Assembly: GCA_045105615.1 (NCBI GenBank)
Contig: JBGCDS010000009.1
Span: 36,724-100,723 of the forward strand
DNA: 64,000 bases
From: UBA1858 sp045105615
Lineage (GTDB): Bacteria; Pseudomonadota; Gammaproteobacteria; UBA4575
Direction: 5' to 3'
How positions within the stretch are numbered: position 1 is the first letter of the stretch; every line of letters begins with the position of its first letter. Positions 45,135-54,225 of the stretch are shown here, piece after piece. Made by a program: the position numbers and the translations under genes. A model generated the notes under the pieces. That model ran no database searches and was not told the origin of the DNA. It worked only from the letters and a program-made list of their open reading frames with translations.

Positions 45135-45653
45135 ATGAACTTGATTAAAAAATCATCTCAAGGATTTACCCTGGTAGAGCTACTTATTGTAGTGATAATT
45201 CTGGCTGTGCTTGCAGCTATCGTATTTCCACAGTTCTCAGCTAGTACAAATGATGCGAAAGCCGCGGCATTGCAATCAAATCTTACTAATATTCGATCAG
45301 CCATCGAGTTCTACTATCAAGAGCACGGTGAATATCCCGGCGCAAATATTGCCACAGGTGCTACTTGTGCATCTGGTGGAGCAGGAACAGCCGCAGCCAG
45401 TGGTGCTGCAGGTAGTGAAGATGCATTAATTGCTCAATTGACGCGTTATACCAATGATGATGGTTTGGCATGTACGGGTAAAGGGGCAACATTTAAATAT
45501 GGTCCATATATCAAAGGTGACATTCCAGTGAATCCTGAAGGTACGAGTAATACGGTGACTGTTGTCTCTGCTGGAGTACTTGGTTTGTCTTCATCAGCTA
45601 CTGGTGGATGGCGTTACGACACTGTGACAGGTGAATTCATTAGTGATCAATAA
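45135..45653 (+). CDS. Type IV pilin, probable major pilin of an MSHA-like pilus
   Basis: 172 residues. Prepilin leader of 10 residues ending G|FTLVELL with the essential Glu5, then the hydrophobic helix (LIVVIILAVLAAIVFPQF). The globular part starts like GspG/MshA (NLTNIRSAIEFYYQEHGEYPG) and has an Ala/Gly-rich loop at ~75-95. It needs a prepilin peptidase, which is not in the window. First gene of the long cluster; RBS AAGAGG is upstream. Confidence 0.9.
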   Translation: MNLIKKSSQGFTLVELLIVVIILAVLAAIVFPQFSASTNDAKAAALQSNLTNIRSAIEFYYQEHGEYPGANIATGATCASGGAGTAAASGAAGSEDALIAQLTRYTNDDGLACTGKGATFKYGPYIKGDIPVNPEGTSNTVTVVSAGVLGLSSSATGGWRYDTVTGEFISDQ

Positions 45654-45697
45654 TGATTACTTGAGACTGAAGATGAAGCATATAAGAGCAATAACAA

Positions 45698-46822
45698 ATG
45701 ATAGCTATAAGTCCATTTCCACATCTTTTCTCAAGCAAATCTTTATTCAATAAAGTTGGAGCGATAGGTCTTGATTTCGCAATTGAGAAAATTAATTTAG
45801 TCCAACTTGGTGAGCTCACCAATGGTGAGCTTGCTTTAAAGTCAGTCAGTACCCATCTCTATGAGAACTCGCGTGAGGCAATGCTTGATTCACCAAAGTT
45901 GTTGCGTCGTAGTATTCGAGAAGCATTCAAAAAAAGTAATTTTTCAGGGAAAAAAGTTATCTCTTCAATTCCTCCTGATGAAGTGCGAGTTATCTCAGTG
46001 GATTATCAGCACTCAAGTAATGATGTTAATAATCATTCGTTAATTCAAGCGATTAAACAAAGAATAGATGATGACTTGGATAGTTATGTTATAGATTATA
46101 TGTCTGTCCGAGCAAATGAGAATGATAGTGATCAGTTAGCAATTGTGGCGTTAGTCAAAAATGATGTCGTTACAAAATATTTAGAAGCGATGCGCTATGC
46201 AGGATTAACTATTGATGCGTTAGAAATTCGACCTGCAGCAATTAATCGATATGTTTACTCAATACTGGAAGATAAAAGTTATCAAAACATCTTGTCTATC
46301 AATTTTGGTGACAATAAAAGTTATTTGACAATCACTTCAGGAAGAAGATTGTTGTTTGATCAGCAAGTTGATTTTGGTGTTACGCAATTACTAGATGAAA
46401 TATCTAATGCATTAGATATTTCTAATGACTCTGCAAATCAAATGGTTGAAAAGTACGGAGTAGGTGAGGCTGAAGCAGAGACGCATATTAAATTAGTTTA
46501 TGACGAAGATTATGCCAAAACATTGTTAGGTATTTGTAAGCCAAGATTAGAGAAATTATTAGAGGAAGTGAATAGAGCATTATTATTCTCAGCATCTGAA
46601 AATCAAGGGCAGTTGATTAGTAAGATATATCTGTTCGGTAGCATGACGCATTGGAAAGGATTGACTGGCTATTTGAAAGAAAAGTTAAACCTAGATGTAG
46701 AAACAATAAAACAACCTCTAGATAAAATAACAAACCCCCATGGATCAGATGTGGGTAATAAAGATATATATACGCCAGAATTATCTATCGCCATAGGTCA
46801 TGCATTAAGGGGCTTGGTGTAG
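45698..46822 (+). CDS. PilM/MshI-like actin-fold pilus assembly protein
   Basis: 374 residues. Actin-like ATPase fold of the PilM type: GAIGLDFAIEKINLVQL (phosphate 1), VISSIPPDEVRV, DALEIRPAAINR, and KIYLFGSMTHWKGLTGYL (adenosine site). In the cytoplasm it docks on the PilN N-terminus to form the alignment subcomplex. Its stop abuts the next gene's start, matching pilMNO gene order. Confidence 0.88.
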   Translation: MIAISPFPHLFSSKSLFNKVGAIGLDFAIEKINLVQLGELTNGELALKSVSTHLYENSREAMLDSPKLLRRSIREAFKKSNFSGKKVISSIPPDEVRVISVDYQHSSNDVNNHSLIQAIKQRIDDDLDSYVIDYMSVRANENDSDQLAIVALVKNDVVTKYLEAMRYAGLTIDALEIRPAAINRYVYSILEDKSYQNILSINFGDNKSYLTITSGRRLLFDQQVDFGVTQLLDEISNALDISNDSANQMVEKYGVGEAEAETHIKLVYDEDYAKTLLGICKPRLEKLLEEVNRALLFSASENQGQLISKIYLFGSMTHWKGLTGYLKEKLNLDVETIKQPLDKITNPHGSDVGNKDIYTPELSIAIGHALRGLV

Positions 46823-47464
46823 ATGAAAGAATTTGATTTAATTCCTGAGAGCTATCGTTTATACCTCTCTAAAGTGAAAGTCTTTAAGGTATCACTTTTT
46901 GTGCTGATTATTTCTATTGCGGCTTCTAGCATTGCTTTCGGTGCGATTGAAATAGTCAAGCAGTCAGCCAATAAAAAAATAAGTCAATTAAAATCAGCTA
47001 ACGATGTGGCTCAGCAACAGCAGAAAACTCTTAATGATCTTCAGCGGGTTAAAAATGATTTGGAGAACAAATGGAATATTTTGAATGGTTTAAGGAGTAC
47101 TGCGTCACCTGAGGTACTGTTATACGCCATCGATCATGCTTTGCTTGATAGTAATGTGTGGTTTACCAATTTAAGATTCGATCGAACAGAAAGTTCCATA
47201 CAAGATGAAGAGCTTGTTGATACAGGTTACTTCATCGTTATTAAAACCGATAACGATAAATTACCGCTATCAATAGGGACTAAGATAACTATTGCTGGTG
47301 GTGCGCACAATCATTCTACACTTTCCAAATTCGTTAAAAATCTTCTTGATCAAGCAGTTATTCTAGATGCGAAAGTGCTACAAACATCTACTAATAATCG
47401 TGATAAGCATATTGATTATGTATTAGAGATTGTTGTGAACTCAAAGCAGAGTGCGCGTTCATGA
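46823..47464 (+). CDS. PilN/MshJ-like alignment protein
   Basis: 213 residues. A short cytoplasmic N-terminus (KEFDLIPESYR, the usual PilM-binding type segment), one membrane helix (~25-45), a coiled coil (~52-90) and a ferredoxin-like periplasmic domain. Assigned by gene order and topology rather than strong sequence similarity. Overlaps the following gene by 4 bases. Confidence 0.82.
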   Translation: MKEFDLIPESYRLYLSKVKVFKVSLFVLIISIAASSIAFGAIEIVKQSANKKISQLKSANDVAQQQQKTLNDLQRVKNDLENKWNILNGLRSTASPEVLLYAIDHALLDSNVWFTNLRFDRTESSIQDEELVDTGYFIVIKTDNDKLPLSIGTKITIAGGAHNHSTLSKFVKNLLDQAVILDAKVLQTSTNNRDKHIDYVLEIVVNSKQSARS

Positions 47465-48018
47465 ATAGTATACTTTCACAGGTAGATTATCGAACTTTCT
47501 TGTTGTCTGTTGTTGGGTTTGTTTCGATTGTGATTATCGGATTATTAACTTATGCGTTAAAACCTGAATTAAAAGAATATAATAGTATTAATTCGGATTT
47601 AGTGAAATTAGAGCGAATTGTCAAAACCGATAATAACGTCGCATCAAGTCTAGATAAATTGTCGCAAGAAGTTGAATCGGTTAAATATAAAATAAAAGGA
47701 GACATGGTTAATCTTCCTGAAAAAGAAATGGAAGCGTATATCTTAGGAGTTCTACAGAATATTTCTTGGAATCACGACATTAAATTGATCGGCGTTAAAC
47801 CCTCCCAGGGTAATGAGATTCATATATTCCAAGAAATTCTTTTTGATGTGAAATTATCTGGTAATTATTTTGATCTTTATCAATGGTTTTTAGCGCTGAG
47901 AGAAGATCTTGGTTTTATTGTAATAAAAAATATGAATTTGAGCCCATCTAAAACTGACGGTGCAGAAGTACCGTTGCTGATGGATTTAACTATTGCTACT
48001 TATAAAAGTATTAAGTGA
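47461..48018 (+). CDS. PilO-like alignment protein
   Basis: 185 residues: one N-terminal membrane helix (TFLLSVVGFVSIVIIGLLTYAL), a coiled coil (~35-75), and a small periplasmic alpha/beta domain (ISWNHDIKLIGVKPSQ, FDLYQWFLALREDLGF). Pairs with the PilN-like protein. Assignment rests on topology and pilMNO order. Confidence 0.8.
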   Translation: MNSILSQVDYRTFLLSVVGFVSIVIIGLLTYALKPELKEYNSINSDLVKLERIVKTDNNVASSLDKLSQEVESVKYKIKGDMVNLPEKEMEAYILGVLQNISWNHDIKLIGVKPSQGNEIHIFQEILFDVKLSGNYFDLYQWFLALREDLGFIVIKNMNLSPSKTDGAEVPLLMDLTIATYKSIK

Positions 48019-48377
48019 TGCGATTCATTAATATATATGTGTTTTTATTGCTGGGGTTATGGCTTGCCTCTGTGTCTATGGCAGAAGACACCAACAGTAA
48101 TTCATTAAAAAGAAATCCTTTTGCTAAACCATCTCAATTCAATGTGGTTGGTAACGCCGATGAAAATATTGATGTGAATAATAATCTTGTCTTGAAAGCA
48201 ACATTAGTTTCAAGTGGATCTGGTTCCGTTGCCAATATTAATGGTGAAATGATCATGGTCGGCCAAAAAATTAATAACTATGAGTTGGTTAGTGTGGACA
48301 TAGGTAGTGCAGTACTAATAGCTAATGGTAAGGAAAAGCGATTAATAGTTAATGATAATTACAAAGACATAAGATGA
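48018..48377 (+). CDS. MshK-like periplasmic pilus protein
   Basis: 119 residues from the ATG at 48018, which overlaps the preceding stop. Signal peptide to ~residue 22 (SVSMA|EDT). The core LKATLVSSGSGSVANINGEMI and VGQKINNYELVSVDIGSAVL resembles MshK/GspB- or PilP-type proteins that link the inner-membrane complex to the secretin. Confidence 0.78.
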   Translation: MRFINIYVFLLLGLWLASVSMAEDTNSNSLKRNPFAKPSQFNVVGNADENIDVNNNLVLKATLVSSGSGSVANINGEMIMVGQKINNYELVSVDIGSAVLIANGKEKRLIVNDNYKDIR

Positions 48378-49870
48378 ATTCAATTTTTTACATGAGTGTG
48401 AACTTTAAGCGCCAAGTTACTTTAGGGTTAGTGATCTATGCGTTAACAATAGCTGTATCCATCGCAGAGAATGAAGTGTCGCTGACCTTGAGTAATGTAG
48501 AAATCTCTGAAGCTATGGAAATGTTGTCTATAAAAGAGCGAGTTAATATTGTGTTGTCCAAAGATGTCGCGGGCGATATTTCTATTAATTTGTTCAACGT
48601 TAGTTTGCATGATGCAATATTGGCAATTGCTAATGCAGGTGGCTACGCAGTTGAATTTAGAAATGGTAGTTATTTTGTCATCAATAGAGATGAAAGTGGT
48701 AAGTACGCCAATAGTGGCCTTACTGAACTACGCACATTTAAAGTCAGATACTCAGATACTAGTGATGTCGAGCAAATTCTAGAAACGTATTTGTCAGAAT
48801 ATGGAAAAATAACCACTCTTGTGGAACGTAGGATGCTGGTTATTGAAGATCTGCCTTCGTTTCTTACTAGAATAGAGCGTTTGCTTGCTGAGATAGATCA
48901 GCAACCTAAGCAGATCTTTATAGAAGCAAAAATTCTAGAAGTGACGTTACGAGATTCTGAGTCTTATGGGATTAATTGGTCAAAATTATTTAGTGCCGAT
49001 GGTGGTGATGGATCATTTGGTATTAGAGGATTATCTAACACACTTTCTCCTGGTCTGTTCTTTGACGTGGTGACGCCAAATGTAGAGCTAGCACTTGATT
49101 ATCTATTTGAAAAAGGACGTTTAAGGACATTATCTACGCCTAAGTTATTAGCGCTTGAAGACCAACAAGCAGAGGTGATTATTGGTGATAGATTAGGTTT
49201 TCGAGTTACCACCACGATTAATCAAGTCACTAGTGAAACAATAGAATTCTTGGAGTCGGGTGTGATTATGCGCGTGACACCTTCAGTCGATGGTAAAGGA
49301 AGAATATTGCTTAATATTCATCCTGAAGTGAGTACTGGAAGAGTTGAAGATGGTATACCTAGCCAAGTTACAACTGAAGTCACTACACAGATGCTAGTCG
49401 ACGATGGTCAAACTGTGTTTATTGGCGGTCTCATTAGACGTACTTTAGATCAAAGTAAAGCAGGCGTGCCGGTATTGGGAGAAGTCCCTGTACTGGGTCG
49501 AGTATTTTCTAACTCATCACGTAGTAGTATTAATACAGAAACCGTTGTTCAAATTACTCCATATATTGTTGATAATCATAACAATGCTTTAAATAAAGTT
49601 GAGAATACACGGACTTCTAATATTGACGAAGAATTCACCGACAGAGCATTAAAGATAGATCAAGATTTTCATGATGCCGATAATGATCATTCAAGTGTTA
49701 TCACTGGCGAACACCCACCAAAGAATAGTTCAGGTGCGAATACATCTAATAAATCGACTAATCAATCGACTAATCAATCAGCGAGTAAAGCAACGTGTAA
49801 TGACTTGAATCCGGCTAATTTGAGTAATCAAAACTGTCAATTAAGCTTGAATAGAGGGTTCGAGCCATGA
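48374..49870 (+). CDS. Secretin of the pilus system (MshL/PilQ-like)
   Basis: 498 residues. Signal peptide, then an STN domain (LSNVEISEAMEMLSIKERVN), a secretin N0/N1-type domain (TFKVRYSDTSDVEQILETYL) and the secretin core (LRTLSTPKLLALEDQQAEV, FLESGVIMRVTP, DDGQTVFIGGLI, VPVLGEVPVLGRVFS). The Ser/Asn/Thr-rich C-terminal ~80 residues (GANTSNKSTNQSTNQSASK) are low complexity. It forms the outer-membrane gate through which the pilus leaves. The family is smaller than PilQ and lacks AMIN domains, as in MshL. Confidence 0.92.
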   Translation: MNSIFYMSVNFKRQVTLGLVIYALTIAVSIAENEVSLTLSNVEISEAMEMLSIKERVNIVLSKDVAGDISINLFNVSLHDAILAIANAGGYAVEFRNGSYFVINRDESGKYANSGLTELRTFKVRYSDTSDVEQILETYLSEYGKITTLVERRMLVIEDLPSFLTRIERLLAEIDQQPKQIFIEAKILEVTLRDSESYGINWSKLFSADGGDGSFGIRGLSNTLSPGLFFDVVTPNVELALDYLFEKGRLRTLSTPKLLALEDQQAEVIIGDRLGFRVTTTINQVTSETIEFLESGVIMRVTPSVDGKGRILLNIHPEVSTGRVEDGIPSQVTTEVTTQMLVDDGQTVFIGGLIRRTLDQSKAGVPVLGEVPVLGRVFSNSSRSSINTETVVQITPYIVDNHNNALNKVENTRTSNIDEEFTDRALKIDQDFHDADNDHSSVITGEHPPKNSSGANTSNKSTNQSTNQSASKATCNDLNPANLSNQNCQLSLNRGFEP

Positions 49871-51714
49871 TGGGGATATTGTTGAAATGGAGATCACAGC
49901 AAAATAGTGTTGCTGTTTTAATCGGTTCAGTCCTTGTTGTTGGCTTAGTGATTTATGGATTATTGCTGAATCAACACAACAATGAAATTGAGCAAACACG
50001 TAATCATGGTATAGAGTTAGTCAGATTGCTTTCAGAAATTCCCTATGAACAGCTAACCGATAATGTTAGTAGTAGCGGAATCTTGGCATTAACTAAATAT
50101 TATTTAAACGATGCAAATTTTGCTTATTCAGTGGTTACTGATAATGCAGGCTATTCGCTAGTTGGTACAGAAAGACAAGGAATTATTGTGCCTCGTCAAA
50201 TTCCTCCAGCTGATCCGAGTGGTTGGTTGGCAGAAAATATTTATCACTTGGAATCTAATAATGAAAAAGTCGTAGAATTTCAAGCGCCAATATTAGAGCA
50301 GGGATTGTTGAAGGGATTTATAAGGTTGGCATATTTTTATCCAAAGATGGAAATATCTCCTAACCAAATTCCATTCTTGGCTTCAATTGCATTGCCTATT
50401 TTAATGGTTGCCGTATTGTTCTTGTTTTTAATGCGCAGAGAAATGAAGCCATTAAAAAATATTGGTGAGGTGATTAATGATTCGTTAAGAATAAATAGTA
50501 TAGATAATATTAAAATTCATGCTAATGGTGAATTATCGAAATTCGTTAATGAAGTTAATCAATATGTTTCTATTACCAGTGATAAAATAACTGATTTATC
50601 TGAGTCTAATAATGAGTTAGAAGCAAAGTCAAAAATACTTAGTTATCAGCAAGCAAAGATACAATCTGTTTTGCATGCGCTTCCTGAAGGAATGATGATA
50701 TTTGATGAGTCAGGAAGTATTAGTTTTTATAATCATAAAGTATCAATGTTGTTTGGAGTTTCACAAGATGATGTTCAGGCTAACACGCTGGAATGGTGCG
50801 AGCATGCACAGGTAAAAACATTCTTGGAGAAAATTATCCATAATCCACTATCAAATTATATAAATGATAGTGTTGAGTTTAATCCGACAAACCTTCCTGA
50901 AAGAAAATATATAGCTCATGCGTATCCTCTGTTCTCTCCTAAGGATAACAGCTGCATACAAGGAACTTTAGTGCTATTTCGTGATTATACAGAAGAGAGT
51001 CTGGCTAAAAATGCGCGTGGAGAATTTGTTGCCCATGTAGCACATGAGCTAAAAAGTCCGTTAAATGTGTTGGCGATGTATAGCGAATCATTGATGCGAG
51101 AAGAAGGCGAGTCACGTGAGTTTCGAGTTGAGGCTGTTAACGTAATACAAGACGAAGTTGAACGATTGTCTATGCTGATTAGTAATTTACTTAATATTAC
51201 TAAAATTGAAATGGGTAGTCTTAATCTTGATCGTCAGCGCGTTAAGATAAAAGACTTGTTGGAAGATGTCTTTACTGTGATTGAACGTAGTGATTCAAAT
51301 AAGAATATTGATTTTAAATTCGATGTGTCTAATGAATTATCTTCATTGTACGTTGATAAGGACCTGCTTCGCATTGCATTGAATAATTTATTAACCAACG
51401 CAGTAAAATATAACAAAGATAAGGGTGTAGTGACGTTGTCTGCGGAAGAAATTGATGGGGTTGTCAATATCAGAGTGTCTGACACAGGAATAGGTATTTC
51501 TGAAAATGAAAAATCAATGGTTTTCGATAAGTTCTATCGTTCAGATGATGATGAAGTTCGCTCAAGGTCGGGCCATGGTCTTGGATTGTCTTTGGTGAAA
51601 GATATTGTGAATTTACATAATGGCAAAGTTGAGATTAAAAGCGAGTTAGGCAAAGGTACTGAATTTATTATTTTATTAGAAAACAATGCATCAATGTTAG
51701 AGAGAGCAATGTAA
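49867..51714 (+). CDS. Membrane sensor histidine kinase of the pilus cluster
   Basis: 615 residues. Two membrane helices (~15-35 and ~168-190) enclose a ~130-residue periplasmic sensor. Then a HAMP-like/coiled region, a PAS domain (~265-385; ALPEGMMIFDESGSISFYN), a HisKA box HVAHELKSPLN with His393, and a HATPase with DKDLLRIALNNLLTNAVKYN, DTGIGI and GHGLGLSLV. It autophosphorylates and probably passes phosphate to the lone receiver encoded 2 bases downstream. It overlaps the secretin gene by 4 bases, so it is an integral part of the pilus operon. Confidence 0.92.
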   Translation: MMGILLKWRSQQNSVAVLIGSVLVVGLVIYGLLLNQHNNEIEQTRNHGIELVRLLSEIPYEQLTDNVSSSGILALTKYYLNDANFAYSVVTDNAGYSLVGTERQGIIVPRQIPPADPSGWLAENIYHLESNNEKVVEFQAPILEQGLLKGFIRLAYFYPKMEISPNQIPFLASIALPILMVAVLFLFLMRREMKPLKNIGEVINDSLRINSIDNIKIHANGELSKFVNEVNQYVSITSDKITDLSESNNELEAKSKILSYQQAKIQSVLHALPEGMMIFDESGSISFYNHKVSMLFGVSQDDVQANTLEWCEHAQVKTFLEKIIHNPLSNYINDSVEFNPTNLPERKYIAHAYPLFSPKDNSCIQGTLVLFRDYTEESLAKNARGEFVAHVAHELKSPLNVLAMYSESLMREEGESREFRVEAVNVIQDEVERLSMLISNLLNITKIEMGSLNLDRQRVKIKDLLEDVFTVIERSDSNKNIDFKFDVSNELSSLYVDKDLLRIALNNLLTNAVKYNKDKGVVTLSAEEIDGVVNIRVSDTGIGISENEKSMVFDKFYRSDDDEVRSRSGHGLGLSLVKDIVNLHNGKVEIKSELGKGTEFIILLENNASMLERAM

Positions 51715-51716
51715 TT

Positions 51717-52076
51717 ATGGAAAATATATTAATTGCTGAAGATGAACCACATGTTGCTCGTTTGTTAAGACTTTCGCTGGAAAGGGAAGGTTATCAAATC
51801 GATGTGGCTCATAACGGCATTCAAGCTCTGGAGTTTATTGATAAGAAATCTCCAGATTTATTGATTACTGATATTAATATGCCAAAAATGGATGGGGAAG
51901 AGCTATGTATGAACTTAAAAGAGAATTTTCCTGATAGAAGCTTTCCTATAGCGGTACTTTCATCACGCACTGAAGTGGAACATCGCCAATGGTCTCAGGG
52001 TATGAGTAATACAATATTTTTTGAAAAGCCGATAAGTATTAAAAAATTAATGAAATATATTCATAGTATTAAGTGA
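51717..52076 (+). CDS. Single-domain response regulator
   Basis: 119 residues, receiver domain only. Acidic pocket AEDEP, phospho-acceptor Asp52 in LLITDINMP, Ser/Thr in VLSSRT, and Lys104 in FFEKPIS are all present. With no output domain it likely acts by protein contact. Candidates within the cluster are the STAS domain of the ATPase or the GGDEF/EAL protein. It lies between the kinase and that protein. Confidence 0.92.
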   Translation: MENILIAEDEPHVARLLRLSLEREGYQIDVAHNGIQALEFIDKKSPDLLITDINMPKMDGEELCMNLKENFPDRSFPIAVLSSRTEVEHRQWSQGMSNTIFFEKPISIKKLMKYIHSIK

Positions 52077-52086
52077 TATTGAGTTT

Positions 52087-54219
52087 ATGAATAATATACA
52101 AATAAAATTTGATTTTTCTCATTACTTAGATCTAGCTAACCAGATGATATCCGGGCTTGATTGTCTATGTGTATTTGATCCGACAGGCGATGTACGTTGG
52201 GCAAGTAACAAAGATAATAATGTAAGTAATGTTTATCTTTATAAGTCAGATGCCAAACAAATTACATGTATGAATTATGTGTTCAGCTCAGCAGAAGAAA
52301 TCATTGCCGGAGTTGCTGTCATTGTTGATATGCATGTAATTAATGACGATTTGCAAAAAAACCTACAAATTTTATCTGCGGTGATTGAAAGAGAGATACA
52401 ATTTTCACTTGAATTGGATGCTATGTCTTTAGAGTTGTTAGAACGCTATGAAGAATTGAATTTAGTTTATGAGTCGGATGATCAAGATGTTGAAATTGAT
52501 AGTGGGCCTGAGATGTTTGAACAATTGGTAAAAAATTGCACAGAATATTTAAATGTTGCTATGTCTGCTTTGATTATGCCCAATGAAGATTTAACTATAT
52601 TTAATACTAATAAATCAGAAAAGATACATTATATACACGCGATATTGGCGCAGCTTAAAAGTACTACATTCCCATATATTAAAGAACATCGCCAGAGTGT
52701 TGTATGTAACGGACTGGAAGATTCACTACGCAAAGAAATATTTTTTGATATCCCATATAAAGTGATATGCAGTCCGGTATATGTAGGCAATGATGTGTTG
52801 GCAGGCATTCTTGTCACACTGAATACAAATAATAGTCAAGATTTTACTAATAGTGATCGTAACTTGTTAGAGACGATGGCTAAAAAAGCCACAAAAGTGG
52901 CAATGGCAAATTACGACACTTTAACAGGATTGTATAAACGTGAAACTTATGAGCGTTATCTAGATAAAGCTTTGAGTGTGTCTAAGGCAGAAGCAAAATC
53001 ACATTGTCTATTACATATTGATATTGATGGGATTAAAATTATTAATGAAACTATTGATCCTAAAGCGGGCGATTTGCTTATCCATGAAATTGCAAAGTTA
53101 ATTCGTATCAATACACGTGATTCAGATACTGTAGCTCGGTTGATGGGTGATAAATTTGGAGTATTGCTTGATTCTTGTACCTTGGAGACTGGTTGTACGA
53201 TAGCTGACAATATTCGCCAAGCAATACAAGAAATAAGAGTGGCTTGGAATCGCCAGAAAATTGAAGCGACTGCTTGTATTGGCGTTTCTGAGTTAAATGC
53301 AGACTCAGAAAATATTCAAGGTGCTATCGCTGCGTCTGAATTAGCAGCAAGTTTCGCCAAAGAAAACGGTCAGAATATAGTTCAAGTATATAGGCAGGGT
53401 GATACTGTTATGCAGCGTCGTCATGATGAAGTTCATTGGGTGAGAGTCATTCAGAAAGCATTAAAAAATGACAAATTTGAATTGCACTGCCAGCCCATTA
53501 ATCCTATTAGTGATGATGATGTGACTCATTATGAAATCTTAATTCGTATGCTTGATGACGATGGAAATATGGTCTCGCCGGATAATTTTATTCCTGCCGC
53601 AGAACGTTTTAGATTAATGTCTGCTATTGATGAATGGGTGATTAAAAATACCTTTGAGATGCTTAGTGAATTTAGAACAATCGCTCAAAATTATATGTGG
53701 ACGATTAATCTCTCTGGTATTTCTTTGAATAACGAAAAATTTTCATCAAAAATAATACAATTATCTGAACGTTTTGACATTTCTCCAAAATTAATCTGCT
53801 TTGAAATTACTGAAACTGTTGCGGTCGATAGTTTTGATGATGCAAAGAGATTTATAAATTTCTTAAAGTATAAAGGTTTTAGTTTTGCCTTAGATGATTT
53901 TGGTACTGGTTCTAGTACATTTACTTATCTTAAAAAATTGCCAGTGGAGTATCTGAAGATTGATGGTTCTTTCATTAAAGAGATATTGGACGATCCTTTC
54001 TCAGAGGCAATTGTTAAATCCATTACTCAAGTTAGTCAGGTAAGGGGTTTGAGAACGATTGCAGAGTACGTCGAAAATGAGCAAATTCTTGAACGTGTTA
54101 AAGCTATAGGAATAGACTTTGCTCAAGGTTATGGCGTAGGTAAGCCGGTTTCATTTAGACAAACGTTGATTGATCTTTCGAATGATAATCAACATAACAA
54201 AAATATTTCAATTTCTTGA
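52087..54219 (+). CDS. GAF-like/degenerate GGDEF/EAL protein
   Basis: 710 residues. Residues ~1-130 and ~135-270 look like sensory domains, the second GAF-like. A GGDEF domain (~275-440) has MGDKF (353-357) instead of GGDEF, so cyclase activity is unlikely. The EAL domain (~455-700) keeps YEILIR (482-487), NLSG, EITE, DDFGTG (603-608), KIDG, AEYVEN and QGYGVGKP, consistent with c-di-GMP phosphodiesterase activity. MSHA loci of Vibrio also begin with an EAL-type gene (mshH). Probably lowers c-di-GMP near the ATPase encoded next. Confidence 0.9.
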   Translation: MNNIQIKFDFSHYLDLANQMISGLDCLCVFDPTGDVRWASNKDNNVSNVYLYKSDAKQITCMNYVFSSAEEIIAGVAVIVDMHVINDDLQKNLQILSAVIEREIQFSLELDAMSLELLERYEELNLVYESDDQDVEIDSGPEMFEQLVKNCTEYLNVAMSALIMPNEDLTIFNTNKSEKIHYIHAILAQLKSTTFPYIKEHRQSVVCNGLEDSLRKEIFFDIPYKVICSPVYVGNDVLAGILVTLNTNNSQDFTNSDRNLLETMAKKATKVAMANYDTLTGLYKRETYERYLDKALSVSKAEAKSHCLLHIDIDGIKIINETIDPKAGDLLIHEIAKLIRINTRDSDTVARLMGDKFGVLLDSCTLETGCTIADNIRQAIQEIRVAWNRQKIEATACIGVSELNADSENIQGAIAASELAASFAKENGQNIVQVYRQGDTVMQRRHDEVHWVRVIQKALKNDKFELHCQPINPISDDDVTHYEILIRMLDDDGNMVSPDNFIPAAERFRLMSAIDEWVIKNTFEMLSEFRTIAQNYMWTINLSGISLNNEKFSSKIIQLSERFDISPKLICFEITETVAVDSFDDAKRFINFLKYKGFSFALDDFGTGSSTFTYLKKLPVEYLKIDGSFIKEILDDPFSEAIVKSITQVSQVRGLRTIAEYVENEQILERVKAIGIDFAQGYGVGKPVSFRQTLIDLSNDNQHNKNISIS

Positions 54220-54225
54220 TCTGTT

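Noticed and set aside
53131..53160. Active diguanylate cyclase
   Set aside because: The signature reads MGDKF instead of GG(D/E)EF, so the active site looks lost.
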